The notes below the pieces were generated by a model, which ran no database searches, was not told the DNA's origin, and saw only the letters and a program-made list of their open reading frames with translations. From the NCBI GenBank assembly GCA_964355855.1, contig CAYHFD010000035.1, positions 1 through 6,395 of the forward strand: a stretch of 6,395 nucleotides of DNA. Direction: 5' to 3'. Both the position numbers and the translations under genes were made by a program. Positions 1 to 6,256 of this stretch are shown here, one piece after another. Origin of the DNA: XYD1-FULL-44-32 sp964355855. GTDB taxonomy: Bacteria; Patescibacteriota; Minisyncoccia; Phycocordibacterales; XYD1-FULL-46-19. Every line of letters begins with the position of its first letter. Within the stretch, counting starts at the first letter, position 1.

Positions 1-22
1 AAGGCGTGGTATGATAGCAATA

Positions 23-47
23 TACCTCGTCAGCTTGCTGCGAGGTA
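23..47. repeat. Short perfect hairpin at the left edge
   Basis: Two 7-base arms, TACCTCG (23-29) and CGAGGTA (41-47), are exact reverse complements. The interior can pair further as CAG/CTG (31-33 and 38-40) around a CTTG loop, with one unpaired T at 30. No run of T follows on the + strand, so it is not a classical intrinsic terminator. It could mark the 3' end of an upstream transcript or be one copy of a dispersed hairpin; one window cannot decide. Confidence 0.5.
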
Positions 48-110
48 GTTAATTAGTTGTAGATTAGACTTATTTATCAAATGTTTTTTATTAATATTTA
101 GTTTATAAAA

Positions 111-1967
111 ATGAAATATCTTTTACGGTTTTTGGTTTTGGCAGTTTTGGTGGTAGTGCCGAGCTACGCCCTGGCCACCCCTACTATCACGGGCGTAACC
201 GGCCCACAGTCTATAGTGGTTAGTCAAACGGGGACATGGTCATTTACTGCCACTAGTAATGCTCCGGGAGGAGTGACCACTTTTGGGGTTGACTATGGTG
301 ATGGCACTAATTCGAAAAATACCCAAACACAAACATCACCCACTTTCAATCATGCTTTTGCTCAAGCTGGCACTTATAAAATCAGATTTACAGCGATTGA
401 TTCAACGGGGTCAAATTATTCAGATTATAATGTAACTGTTAATCCAGCTCCGACGATTGCCAATGTAAATATCCAAGGCAATCAGCCAGTTTGGATATAC
501 CAGGAAACAACCAAGCCGATTAGTTGGACATATGCCAATGTTCCGACGGACCAAGGTTTACGCTTTCGCTACGGCGCTTATGATACTGTAACCAGAACCT
601 GGCTTAACCAAGCTCATTTTACCCCGACCCAGTCTTCAGGGACTGGTACCGGATTGCAAACTGCTAATCTTGCGGACATTTCCAACTTGGGCCGACCGGC
701 GGTTATTAGAGTAGTATTAGTGAGTCAAGGTAGCATAGAATATGCGTTAAACGGTACAACTATTCAGGCCACCAGTAATCAAACATTTACAATAAAGCGA
801 CGAGGGACTATTTCGTTTACACCCCAAAGTTCTAGTTTTATCGCTAACAGCATTGGTGCCAAAGCCCAAGGGGTTTTTAGTGTCAATGCCAACAATGGCG
901 ACGTCTATTTCTATCCCCGCGGGTCGTCATTAATAGTAAAAAATCAGAATGAAGTTCAAATTATTGTCACTGGTGATCAGGGGACAACACCAGGGGTAGT
1001 CACAACCTGGACTACTACCGACCCTAATGCCATTGTTGATCATCAAGAAGCTGGTTTTCCAGTCTATAAAATACCAGAAGGTAAGGGGGCGAAGTTTAAT
1101 GTCAGTATGACTTTTAGTTTGGATAAATTACCGACTCCAGGTGTTTATACCACTGTCTTCAAGACTGCCAGATTTTCAAATTTTGGATCAGACGGTGCTT
1201 CCGGATTAGGGTTTGTAGGTAACATAGATGTTAATCTTCCTTTTACGGGGACAGTTAGTCGTACTACTCTGCCAAGTGTTGACAGTGTCTCTTATCAGAT
1301 CAATCTTGGTCAGCCAATCCTTATTAAAGGGGCTGGTCTAAATGGTAAGGCGGTGACTATTACCAATCCTTTGCCGACCGGGGTGACTCCAACTTACAAG
1401 CCTGATGGGATCGAAATAAGCTATCCGACCAATCATCTGGTACCAGGGACATATAGCGTTCAGATAGCGACCCTGCCTAGGATTTGGACCACAATTATAA
1501 GTGGTACTCAACCCAACAATCCGCCGACCACTTCTCGTATTACCTCGGTGGTAGTAAACGATTTCCCAACAACCTGGGCCAACAATACCAGCAAGTCTGT
1601 GACAGTATCATATGAAGGCATACCAGCTGGCAAAAAAATAGTAGTTGGCCTCTATACTGGCCTAAATGGTGGGACCTGGAATTTGCCAGCGGTAACCATG
1701 ACCGTGGGTCGCTCGGGTGGTTTTACAACCAATATTACTGCTTCTGTTGATGTGCCTTTCATAAATAAAGAACACTATGTGAGGGCGTTGGTGGTAAATG
1801 CCGATGGCAGTACTTATGTCGGTGGAGCGAGTGTCCAAGGTGTTTCAGCCAATCGGTTCCTAGTTACTTCTGGCTCTAGGGCGTCAGTCGACAGCGACAG
1901 TCAACTAGCGAATACAGAGGTGGTCTCGCAATCCTTGTGGCAGAGGTTTCTGAATTGGTTGTTGTAA
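111..1967 (+). CDS. Secreted multidomain beta-sandwich surface protein (PKD, two KNH-like domains, IPT/TIG-like)
   Basis: This 618-residue protein is predicted to be exported by Sec. Residues 1-22 form a signal peptide: basic start MKYLLR, a hydrophobic core, and an ALA cleavage site before TPTITG. Residues 26-112 match a PKD domain, with VDYGDGT at 60-66 and HAFAQAGTY at 81-89. Residues 115-230 resemble the Kre9/KNH-type domain (VW at 127-128, TKPISWT at 134-140). Residues 231-385 are beta-rich and unassigned. Residues 387-465 look IPT/TIG-like (ILIKGAGL at 403-410, then VPGTYSVQI). Residues 475-587 repeat the KNH-like pattern (SKSVTVSYEGIP). The end is an amphipathic Trp-rich tail, SLWQRFLNWLL. 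No LPXTG or lipobox is visible. No Shine-Dalgarno sequence precedes the ATG; the leader is AT-rich, with only weak promoter-like hexamers. This start gives an intact signal peptide. Expected role: extracellular adhesion, structural layer or filament; no catalytic motif is seen. Confidence is high for a real secreted gene and low for its exact job. Confidence 0.85.
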   Translation: MKYLLRFLVLAVLVVVPSYALATPTITGVTGPQSIVVSQTGTWSFTATSNAPGGVTTFGVDYGDGTNSKNTQTQTSPTFNHAFAQAGTYKIRFTAIDSTGSNYSDYNVTVNPAPTIANVNIQGNQPVWIYQETTKPISWTYANVPTDQGLRFRYGAYDTVTRTWLNQAHFTPTQSSGTGTGLQTANLADISNLGRPAVIRVVLVSQGSIEYALNGTTIQATSNQTFTIKRRGTISFTPQSSSFIANSIGAKAQGVFSVNANNGDVYFYPRGSSLIVKNQNEVQIIVTGDQGTTPGVVTTWTTTDPNAIVDHQEAGFPVYKIPEGKGAKFNVSMTFSLDKLPTPGVYTTVFKTARFSNFGSDGASGLGFVGNIDVNLPFTGTVSRTTLPSVDSVSYQINLGQPILIKGAGLNGKAVTITNPLPTGVTPTYKPDGIEISYPTNHLVPGTYSVQIATLPRIWTTIISGTQPNNPPTTSRITSVVVNDFPTTWANNTSKSVTVSYEGIPAGKKIVVGLYTGLNGGTWNLPAVTMTVGRSGGFTTNITASVDVPFINKEHYVRALVVNADGSTYVGGASVQGVSANRFLVTSGSRASVDSDSQLANTEVVSQSLWQRFLNWLL

Positions 1968-1974
1968 AATAGAT

Positions 1975-2013
1975 AAAAACTCCCCCGCCGGCGTAGCCGG
2001 CGGGGGAGTTTTT
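1975..2013 (+). terminator. Intrinsic terminator of the large secreted protein gene, possibly bidirectional
   Basis: A perfect 18-bp inverted repeat pairs 1975-1992 with 1996-2013 around a 3-base GTA loop. The stem core is very GC-rich (CTCCCCCGCCGGC) and is flanked by A5 and T5 that form the outer stem. It starts 8 bases after the TAA stop. The A and T runs are symmetric, so it could also stop transcripts arriving from the convergent lysozyme-like gene on the other strand. Confidence 0.9.
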
Positions 2014-2048
2014 GCTTTTAGTTTTGATAAATTATTAAACTCTTTCTT

Positions 2049-2178
2049 GGCACGAATTTTTGTTCGACGCGCATAAAAATCTGTTGATTTTTTGCTACCC
2101 GCCTGCAACGCCTGAGCTTGCGATGGCGGGCAGGTGCTCGGCGCGTCCACCTGTGCAATGTCTCACAAAAACTGTGCC
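2049..2178. repeat. Nested imperfect inverted repeats between convergent genes
   Basis: This stretch holds no convincing gene but has three co-linear inverted pairs. The outer pair is 2049-2063 with 2165-2178 (GGCAC, a short mismatch, then TTTTTGT against its complement). The middle pair is GACGCGC 2066-2072 with GCGCGTC 2141-2147. The inner pair is ACCCGCCTGC 2098-2107 with GCGGGCAGGT 2127-2136, which needs two G-U pairs. A competing hairpin pairs CAGGTG 2131-2136 with CACCTG 2148-2153. It could act as a 3' structure for the - strand gene ending at 2213, a structured RNA, or a dispersed intergenic foldback. No T run marks a clear terminator. Confidence 0.4.
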
Positions 2179-2212
2179 GGCGACGAGTTTAATAATTTAT
2201 GTTGTCCCTAAC

Positions 2213-3028
2213 TCACCTCGGAAATTCCACTAAAAGTTTGTCACTCTCGTAAAACTCTTGCGCGAGGCCACCAAAGCTCCAGACGGTGTCGCCGATTGGA
2301 ATAGCGGCGCCACCCACTTCGGGATTGGATTTTGGCTCGGAGTGAGTAAAGCCGATATTGTAAAGGGTACTCCACACCCCGATTGAATTGATTAAATCGT
2401 AGCCCGCTTTTTGCCACTGGCTCGCCACTTCTTTTAAATAAAGTCCGGCGTACAAATAGGCGTAGTAGTGGTTTTTTTCATTGGCGATACGGTCAAAACG
2501 CTCTTTATCGTGGTCAGTAGTCTGAAAATCAAGTAAGTGTTCATATTTTTGGCCCGGGTAAAATGGTGAATTAGAATTTTTTAAATTATCCTCAATCATC
2601 TTAGCTGTTTCTTCCTTCATCCCCATCACTCCCCAAGAAAATAGCACTTGATTACCGAGAATCCGGAGGGGGGACAAAATTTCTTTAAAAGCGGCTCGTT
2701 CGGTGTGAAAAAGGCGGAGTTGCTCCACCACCAGCTGGGACACAATAGCGCGGGCGGGAACATTGGTTTCGTCCGCGACCCGATTGATAAGTGGGGCATC
2801 TTTTTTGATGGCCGCCTCAAGCGAGTCCCATTCTTCACCTTTATGCCAGACCGAGGACCCTTGGCCGTATTCGACTGGAGTAGTTGGCTCGACTTTGAGG
2901 CGATTGCCCCTGATGCCGGGGGTATTGGTCAGCCCGAGGTTAACTGCTATCCAAACTGCCATAAAAAATGCGCCAATGGCGGCAAAAATAATAATTACAA
3001 TAAACCCAATTATTTTCAGTTTTTTCAT
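2213..3028 (-). CDS. Membrane-anchored lysozyme-like (lytic transglycosylase fold) protein
   Basis: This 271-residue protein has one N-terminal membrane segment at about residues 6-31. It follows a Lys-rich start (MKKLK), so the rest should lie outside the membrane. The C-terminal 190 residues follow the order of lytic transglycosylase motifs: a helix ending in a candidate catalytic glutamate (VPARAIVSQLVVEQ, Glu102), then FSWGVMGM at 130-137 in the place of the family's SSAGAMGLMQ motif, a Tyr-rich helix (YYAYLYAGLYLKE, 188-200), and TLYNIG at 221-226 in the place of AAYNAG. The expected action is cleavage of peptidoglycan glycan strands, but similarity is motif-level only and the family could be a divergent or inactive lysozyme-like group. 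The ATG is preceded by GGAG with 9 bases between, which supports this start. It is convergent with the large secreted gene and divergent from the small one. A pseudo-enzyme or binding role remains possible. Confidence 0.7.
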   Translation of the reverse strand: MKKLKIIGFIVIIIFAAIGAFFMAVWIAVNLGLTNTPGIRGNRLKVEPTTPVEYGQGSSVWHKGEEWDSLEAAIKKDAPLINRVADETNVPARAIVSQLVVEQLRLFHTERAAFKEILSPLRILGNQVLFSWGVMGMKEETAKMIEDNLKNSNSPFYPGQKYEHLLDFQTTDHDKERFDRIANEKNHYYAYLYAGLYLKEVASQWQKAGYDLINSIGVWSTLYNIGFTHSEPKSNPEVGGAAIPIGDTVWSFGGLAQEFYESDKLLVEFPR

Positions 3029-3037
3029 AATTTGTAA

Positions 3038-3048
3038 CTCCTATTATA
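3038..3048 (-). promoter_or_regulatory. TATAAT box overlapping an SD-like GGAG for the lysozyme-like gene
   Basis: Read on the - strand, a perfect TATAAT (3048 to 3043) runs into AGGAG, with GGAG at 3041 to 3038, then 9 bases to the ATG at 3028. If TATAAT is a -10 box, transcription would begin near 3036, and GGAG would lie upstream of the transcript. Either the transcript is almost leaderless and GGAG is chance, or the SD is real and the promoter lies further upstream. No good -35 at 16-18 bases is seen; the nearest, TTGTAA, has a 19-base spacer. Confidence 0.45.
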
Positions 3049-3066
3049 TCAGAGGGCTGGCTATTG

Positions 3067-3094
3067 TTTACAATTTACCGTCTTAATCTATACT
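3067..3094 (+). promoter_or_regulatory. Sigma70-like promoter for the small secreted protein gene
   Basis: TTTACA (3067-3072) and TATACT (3089-3094) each match the -35 and -10 consensus at five of six positions and are separated by 16 bases. The predicted start near 3101 gives a leader of about 29 bases before the ATG at 3130. A second TATACT (3116-3121) sits closer to the ATG and could give an almost leaderless transcript, but it lacks a matching -35. Assigned by inspection only. Confidence 0.45.
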
Positions 3095-3129
3095 TAAGGG
3101 TAAATATTATCAAATTATACTTCAAACTA

Positions 3130-3915
3130 ATGCCCACCCGATATTTATTTGGCCCTCTGCTACTCGTAGCCCTATTGGCCACTTCTGTTCAGCCAGCTTG
3201 GGCCCAGTCTTCAAGTGCCAGCACGACTACCGCCTTACTAGCACCAGTGGTTAGTAAAATAGACTCGGCTAGTACCACCCCAGGAACTTGGACATCAATA
3301 ACTGGGAGTAATTTGTCCCGAACCCAAATCTTTGTTGATGATAAAAAAGTTCCTCTAACTAATTTGTTGTTTAGTGATGCGTTGGGTAAAGAAGTAAAAT
3401 ACCGTGTTCAAGATGATTTGTCGGCTGGTAGTCATGGTTTGTATGCTTTTGATGCTAATTCTAAATTAAAGAGCCAAACAATATTTTTCTCTGTTTTTCG
3501 TTCACCAAATGTGTTAATACCACTGGTTGTTCCGGTTATTTCTATTAAAGATGTTGAGGTGACTGGATTGGAAAATAATAATGTTTGGCGGACGGGAGTG
3601 ACTAAAAATATTACTTGGACCGCTTCTGGGGGTGGGGAGATAGATATTTTAGTGTGCAATCGGGCTTTGGTTAGTTGCATTCAACTCGTAAGTAAATCAA
3701 AAAATGATGGGACCGAGGCCATAAAATTGTTATCAACTACTCAAGTGGGTAAGGGATATGTCATAGTGCGTAAATATCGTGATGATTCGGTTAAAGCGCT
3801 AAGTGCCGATTTTACAGTTTCGGCCCCCTCGGCTTTTATGCAAGGCAAAATGCAACTAGCTTCCGCTTGGCAAGCGTTCCAAAACTTTTTGGTGCGGATA
3901 GCGATGGGGAAATAG
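3130..3915 (+). CDS. Secreted IPT/TIG-like plus KNH-like surface protein
   Basis: This is read as a 261-residue exported protein. I chose the ATG at 3130 rather than the in-frame ATG at 3064. From 3130 a clean signal peptide results (MPTRYLFGPLLLVALL..., cleavage after AWA at residue 25, mature end QSSSAST). The earlier start would bury that signal behind 22 extra residues and lies upstream of the likely promoter. Residues 36-124 resemble an IPT/TIG fold (VSKIDSASTTPGTWTSITGSNL, then LSAGSHGLYAFD). Residues 137-231 are a KNH-like domain with VW at 152-153 and TKNITWT at 158-164. Two cysteines (C176, C183) in this domain could form a disulphide. The tail SAWQAFQNFLV (245-255) closely parallels the C-terminus of the secreted protein at 111-1967. 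There is no SD. The gene ends with tandem stops TAG TAA. A surface structural or adhesive role is inferred; no enzyme motif is seen. Confidence 0.8.
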   Translation: MPTRYLFGPLLLVALLATSVQPAWAQSSSASTTTALLAPVVSKIDSASTTPGTWTSITGSNLSRTQIFVDDKKVPLTNLLFSDALGKEVKYRVQDDLSAGSHGLYAFDANSKLKSQTIFFSVFRSPNVLIPLVVPVISIKDVEVTGLENNNVWRTGVTKNITWTASGGGEIDILVCNRALVSCIQLVSKSKNDGTEAIKLLSTTQVGKGYVIVRKYRDDSVKALSADFTVSAPSAFMQGKMQLASAWQAFQNFLVRIAMGK

Positions 3916-3947
3916 TAAATTTGTTGGAAACTACCCTAACTAAACGA

Positions 3948-4105
3948 GCCTAGTTCCCTTTCAAAACCTTGCGGAGCTGTCGGCCGGCAGGGTTTTGGCC
4001 TTTTTGTATTTTGCGACAGCAGTCGCGAGGCCAAACGGCCACGGTGGAGCAGAAGAAAATCACTCGCTGGAGTGGCTTTTCTGTGTTTTGAAAGGGAATC
4101 TAGGC
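3948..4105. repeat. 158-bp foldback element with 20-base terminal inverted repeats
   Basis: The left arm 3948-3967 (GCCTAGTTCCCTTTCAAAAC) is the exact reverse complement of the right arm 4085-4105, apart from one extra T at 4099. If the ends are taken one base in, both are flanked by CGAG (3945-3948 and 4105-4108), which resembles a 4-bp target duplication. The interior contains more pairings: GCGAC-AGCA-GTCGC (4013-4026), TTTGGCCT 3994-4001 with AGGCCAAA 4028-4035, and GCTGTCG 3976-3982 with CGACAGC 4014-4020. No ORF or transposase lies inside. It may be a MITE-like element, a structured RNA or a complex 3' end of two convergent genes. Confidence 0.6.
3962..4005 (+). terminator. Probable intrinsic terminator of the small secreted protein gene
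   Basis: CAAAACCTTGC (3962-3972) pairs with GCAGGGTTTTG (3987-3997), giving 11 base pairs including one G-U, around a 14-base loop. GCC and then T5 (4001-4005) follow. It begins 47 bases after the stop. Its left arm overlaps the left arm of the larger foldback by 6 bases, so the two structures exclude each other. Confidence 0.55.
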
Positions 4106-4112
4106 GAGTGAT
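4050..4112 (-). terminator. Possible intrinsic terminator of recG
   Basis: On the - strand, ATCACTCGC (4112 to 4104) pairs perfectly with GCGAGTGAT (4067 to 4059). A T-rich stretch, TTTCTTCT, follows immediately. The loop is long (36 bases), which weakens the call. A smaller hairpin, CACTC-CAGC-GAGTG, ends at the same T-rich stretch and could serve instead. The structure starts only 2 bases beyond the recG stop. Confidence 0.35.
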
Positions 4113-4114
4113 AT

Positions 4115-6250
4115 TTATTCAAAATGAACCTCTTGCCGCTCGTGCAGTCGGCTCTTAAGTTGCGAGTGTTTGGTGAGATTCGGGTCAGTCGCTAAAATAT
4201 TTTTAGCTTCTGTGCGGGCTGCTTCCACCATTTTGATATTTTTGATGGCTTCCATACCGACATCGGTTACGCCCCACTGCTTGGTACCAGCCAGTGCCCC
4301 CGAGCCCCGCAGGGCAAGATCCATTTCGGCTAGTTCAAAACCCGATTTGGCTTGCTCGAGCGCTTTTAAACGCTTCAGAGAAGTTGGGTTTTTGGTATCA
4401 CTGAAAATATAGCAATAGGACTGGTAAGAGGAACGTTGAACTCGCCCACGAAGTTGGTGGAGTTGAGCCAGACCAAACCTTTCCGCGCCCTCAATCACAA
4501 TCAGAGTGGCATTGGGGACATTGACCCCGACTTCGATTACAGAAGTAGCGACTAAAATCTGGATTTTGCCACTAGTAAAATTGGCCATTACTTTTTTTTT
4601 GTCAGCAGGTTTTAGTTTGCTGTGGACCAGTCCCACTTTATATTCTTGAAAAACTTTTTCCGCTAGCCGTTTACTTTCGGCCACAGCCGACTTAGCAAGC
4701 AGAGCCATTTCTTTATCGGGGTCTGGTTCGTCTATCCTAGGGCAAATCACGTAGGCCTGCCGACCGGCTTTTAATTCCAGTCGGATAGCTTCATAAGCTC
4801 CCTCACGTTTGTCGGGCGCCACAATTTTAGTAATAATGGGTTTTCGCCCTTTCGGTAGTTCATCTAAAACCGACAAGTCGAGGTCACCAAAAATCGCCAG
4901 GGCCAAAGTTCTCGGTATCGGTGTTGCTGTCATAGAAAGTAGGTGGGGCACAGTGCCGGTCGAATCTTTTTCTTTCAAAATCTTTTTCCGTTGCATTACC
5001 CCAAAACGATGCTGTTCGTCGATAATTGCTAGACCAAGTTTTTTAAACACCACTGATTTTTGGATGAGCGAGTGAGTGCCGATAACTATTGGGATGTCGC
5101 CACTGGCTACCCATTTTAAGAGTTGTGGGCGGGAAATGTGGGTGTGCTCGCGTGGATTTATTTTTGAGGGAAACTTGCGACATTCACTACCGGTCATGAG
5201 GCCAATATTGATATTCAAGTGCGAAAAATTCTCAATAAAACTTTCAAAATGCTGGCGGGCCAAAATTTCGGTGGGCACCATATAGGCGACTTCTAGTTCC
5301 GATTGAACACAAGCAAAAGCGGCGCTGGCCGCCACGGCGGTTTTGCCCGAGCCAACATCACCCTCGAGGAGGCGAGTCATTGGTTCGGGTTTTTGCAAGT
5401 CGCTCATAATTTGCCCAATACTGGCTGTTTGGGCTCCGGTGAGTGGGAAGGGGAAACGGTCGATAAATTTACCTAAATCTTCTACGGTCGTAGAAACTTT
5501 AGGTGCATGGGCTTTTTTGTACTCGCTCCGGGCTTGGAGGCGGTCAAGTTGAATGAAAAAAACTTCTTCAAAGGCAAATCTTTTACGGGCACTCACCGTA
5601 TCTTTTTCTTTGGCCGGCCGGTGAACCCAGACCAGGGCAGTAGCCAGCTTGGGCAGGTGATATTTCTTTAAAATGGCCGGTGGCAAGGGGTCGGTGATCT
5701 GCTGGTGCAAACCGGCGCCTAAAAGTTTTTCGATGTGATAGTAAAACCAGCCGGAGGACAGACCTTTCGTTTCGGGGTAGACGGGGACTAGCACATTGTC
5801 ACCACTGCCGGTGGCAAAAATAGTATTCTTGGAAAAGTTTTGGATTGGCTCGGTGTTGATGTCGGGATTGGCAAGGTAAAGTTCGCCTTTGCGCTCGGTC
5901 ACCTTGCCTGATATCTGCACGGTCTGGCCCGGGAAAAGTTTTTTGGCGAGGTAAGCTTGGTGAAACCAGATGGCTTTAATTTTACCCGTCTCGTCTTCAA
6001 AAATGGCTTCAGCCATCGGGATTTTCCGCCGATAGGCCTTTTTAGTTTCCGCTTTCACGACGCGGACAATAAGGGCGACATTTTCACCCACCACAATATC
6101 GGCAATACTTTTTATTTCCCCCTGAAAAGCGTAGCGAGTGGGGAGATAGAGAAGTAAATCTTGCAAGGTGGCGAGTTTCAAGCGCTCTAGCGCCTTCACT
6201 TGGTCGGGCTTGAGGCGGAAGTGGGCGGTGATTAAATCAGCGGGGGACAT
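4115..6250 (-). CDS. recG: ATP-dependent DNA helicase RecG
   Basis: RecG is a double-stranded DNA translocase that remodels stalled replication forks and Holliday junctions during repair. This copy has 711 residues (E. coli RecG has 693) and looks complete. An N-terminal helical segment and the OB-fold wedge domain occupy about residues 1-150. Helicase motifs follow in order: Walker A GDVGSGKT 297-304, PTEILARQH 326-334, GTHSLIQ 391-397, Walker B DEQHRFGVMQR 411-421, TATPIPRTLAL 441-451, CPRIDE 503-508, ATSVIEVGV 568-576 and QLRGRVQR 599-606. The C-terminal TRG-like region is at about 640-680. Departures from the usual sequence: Gln605 replaces the usual Gly in RGRVGR, Asn577 replaces the Asp in VGVDVPN, RGSGALAGTKQWG stands where RGPGE...GTRQSG is usual, and about 14 extra residues follow LMTGS (roughly 355-372). 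ATPase residues are intact, so it should be active. No SD precedes the ATG; a TATAAT box lies 7 bases upstream. The gene is convergent with the small secreted protein gene. Confidence 0.97.
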   Translation of the reverse strand: MSPADLITAHFRLKPDQVKALERLKLATLQDLLLYLPTRYAFQGEIKSIADIVVGENVALIVRVVKAETKKAYRRKIPMAEAIFEDETGKIKAIWFHQAYLAKKLFPGQTVQISGKVTERKGELYLANPDINTEPIQNFSKNTIFATGSGDNVLVPVYPETKGLSSGWFYYHIEKLLGAGLHQQITDPLPPAILKKYHLPKLATALVWVHRPAKEKDTVSARKRFAFEEVFFIQLDRLQARSEYKKAHAPKVSTTVEDLGKFIDRFPFPLTGAQTASIGQIMSDLQKPEPMTRLLEGDVGSGKTAVAASAAFACVQSELEVAYMVPTEILARQHFESFIENFSHLNINIGLMTGSECRKFPSKINPREHTHISRPQLLKWVASGDIPIVIGTHSLIQKSVVFKKLGLAIIDEQHRFGVMQRKKILKEKDSTGTVPHLLSMTATPIPRTLALAIFGDLDLSVLDELPKGRKPIITKIVAPDKREGAYEAIRLELKAGRQAYVICPRIDEPDPDKEMALLAKSAVAESKRLAEKVFQEYKVGLVHSKLKPADKKKVMANFTSGKIQILVATSVIEVGVNVPNATLIVIEGAERFGLAQLHQLRGRVQRSSYQSYCYIFSDTKNPTSLKRLKALEQAKSGFELAEMDLALRGSGALAGTKQWGVTDVGMEAIKNIKMVEAARTEAKNILATDPNLTKHSQLKSRLHERQEVHFE

Positions 6251-6256
6251 GGGTAG

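Noticed and set aside
1..48. Possible 3' end of an upstream gene, with 15 open codons in frame 1 ending at TAG
   Set aside because: Too short to judge, and the last codons coincide with the hairpin arms at 23-47. No family is recognisable.
1905..2150. 81-codon reading frame on the - strand
   Set aside because: It overlaps the end of the large secreted gene and runs through the perfect terminator and the inverted repeats. It has low-complexity basic composition and no recognisable domain.
2648..3086. Two overlapping + strand reading frames of 129 and 107 codons
   Set aside because: They are antisense to the lysozyme-like gene, which has a membrane segment, ordered fold motifs and an SD. Neither + strand frame has any of these.
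3064..3129. Upstream ATG extending the small secreted protein by 22 residues
   Set aside because: The extension would displace the signal peptide inward and begins before the predicted promoter -35 box.
3432..3680. 82-codon - strand reading frame
   Set aside because: It is antisense within the small secreted protein gene and shows no signal, motif or RBS.
3948..4105. SRP RNA, tmRNA or 6S RNA in the foldback spacer
   Set aside because: No SRP GGAA-loop core and no tmRNA tRNA-like end or tag reading frame are visible. A 6S-like rod cannot be excluded by eye, but there is no positive evidence.
4170..6157. Several + strand reading frames of 66-88 codons opposite recG
   Set aside because: All lie wholly antisense to a highly conserved helicase gene and show no independent coding evidence.
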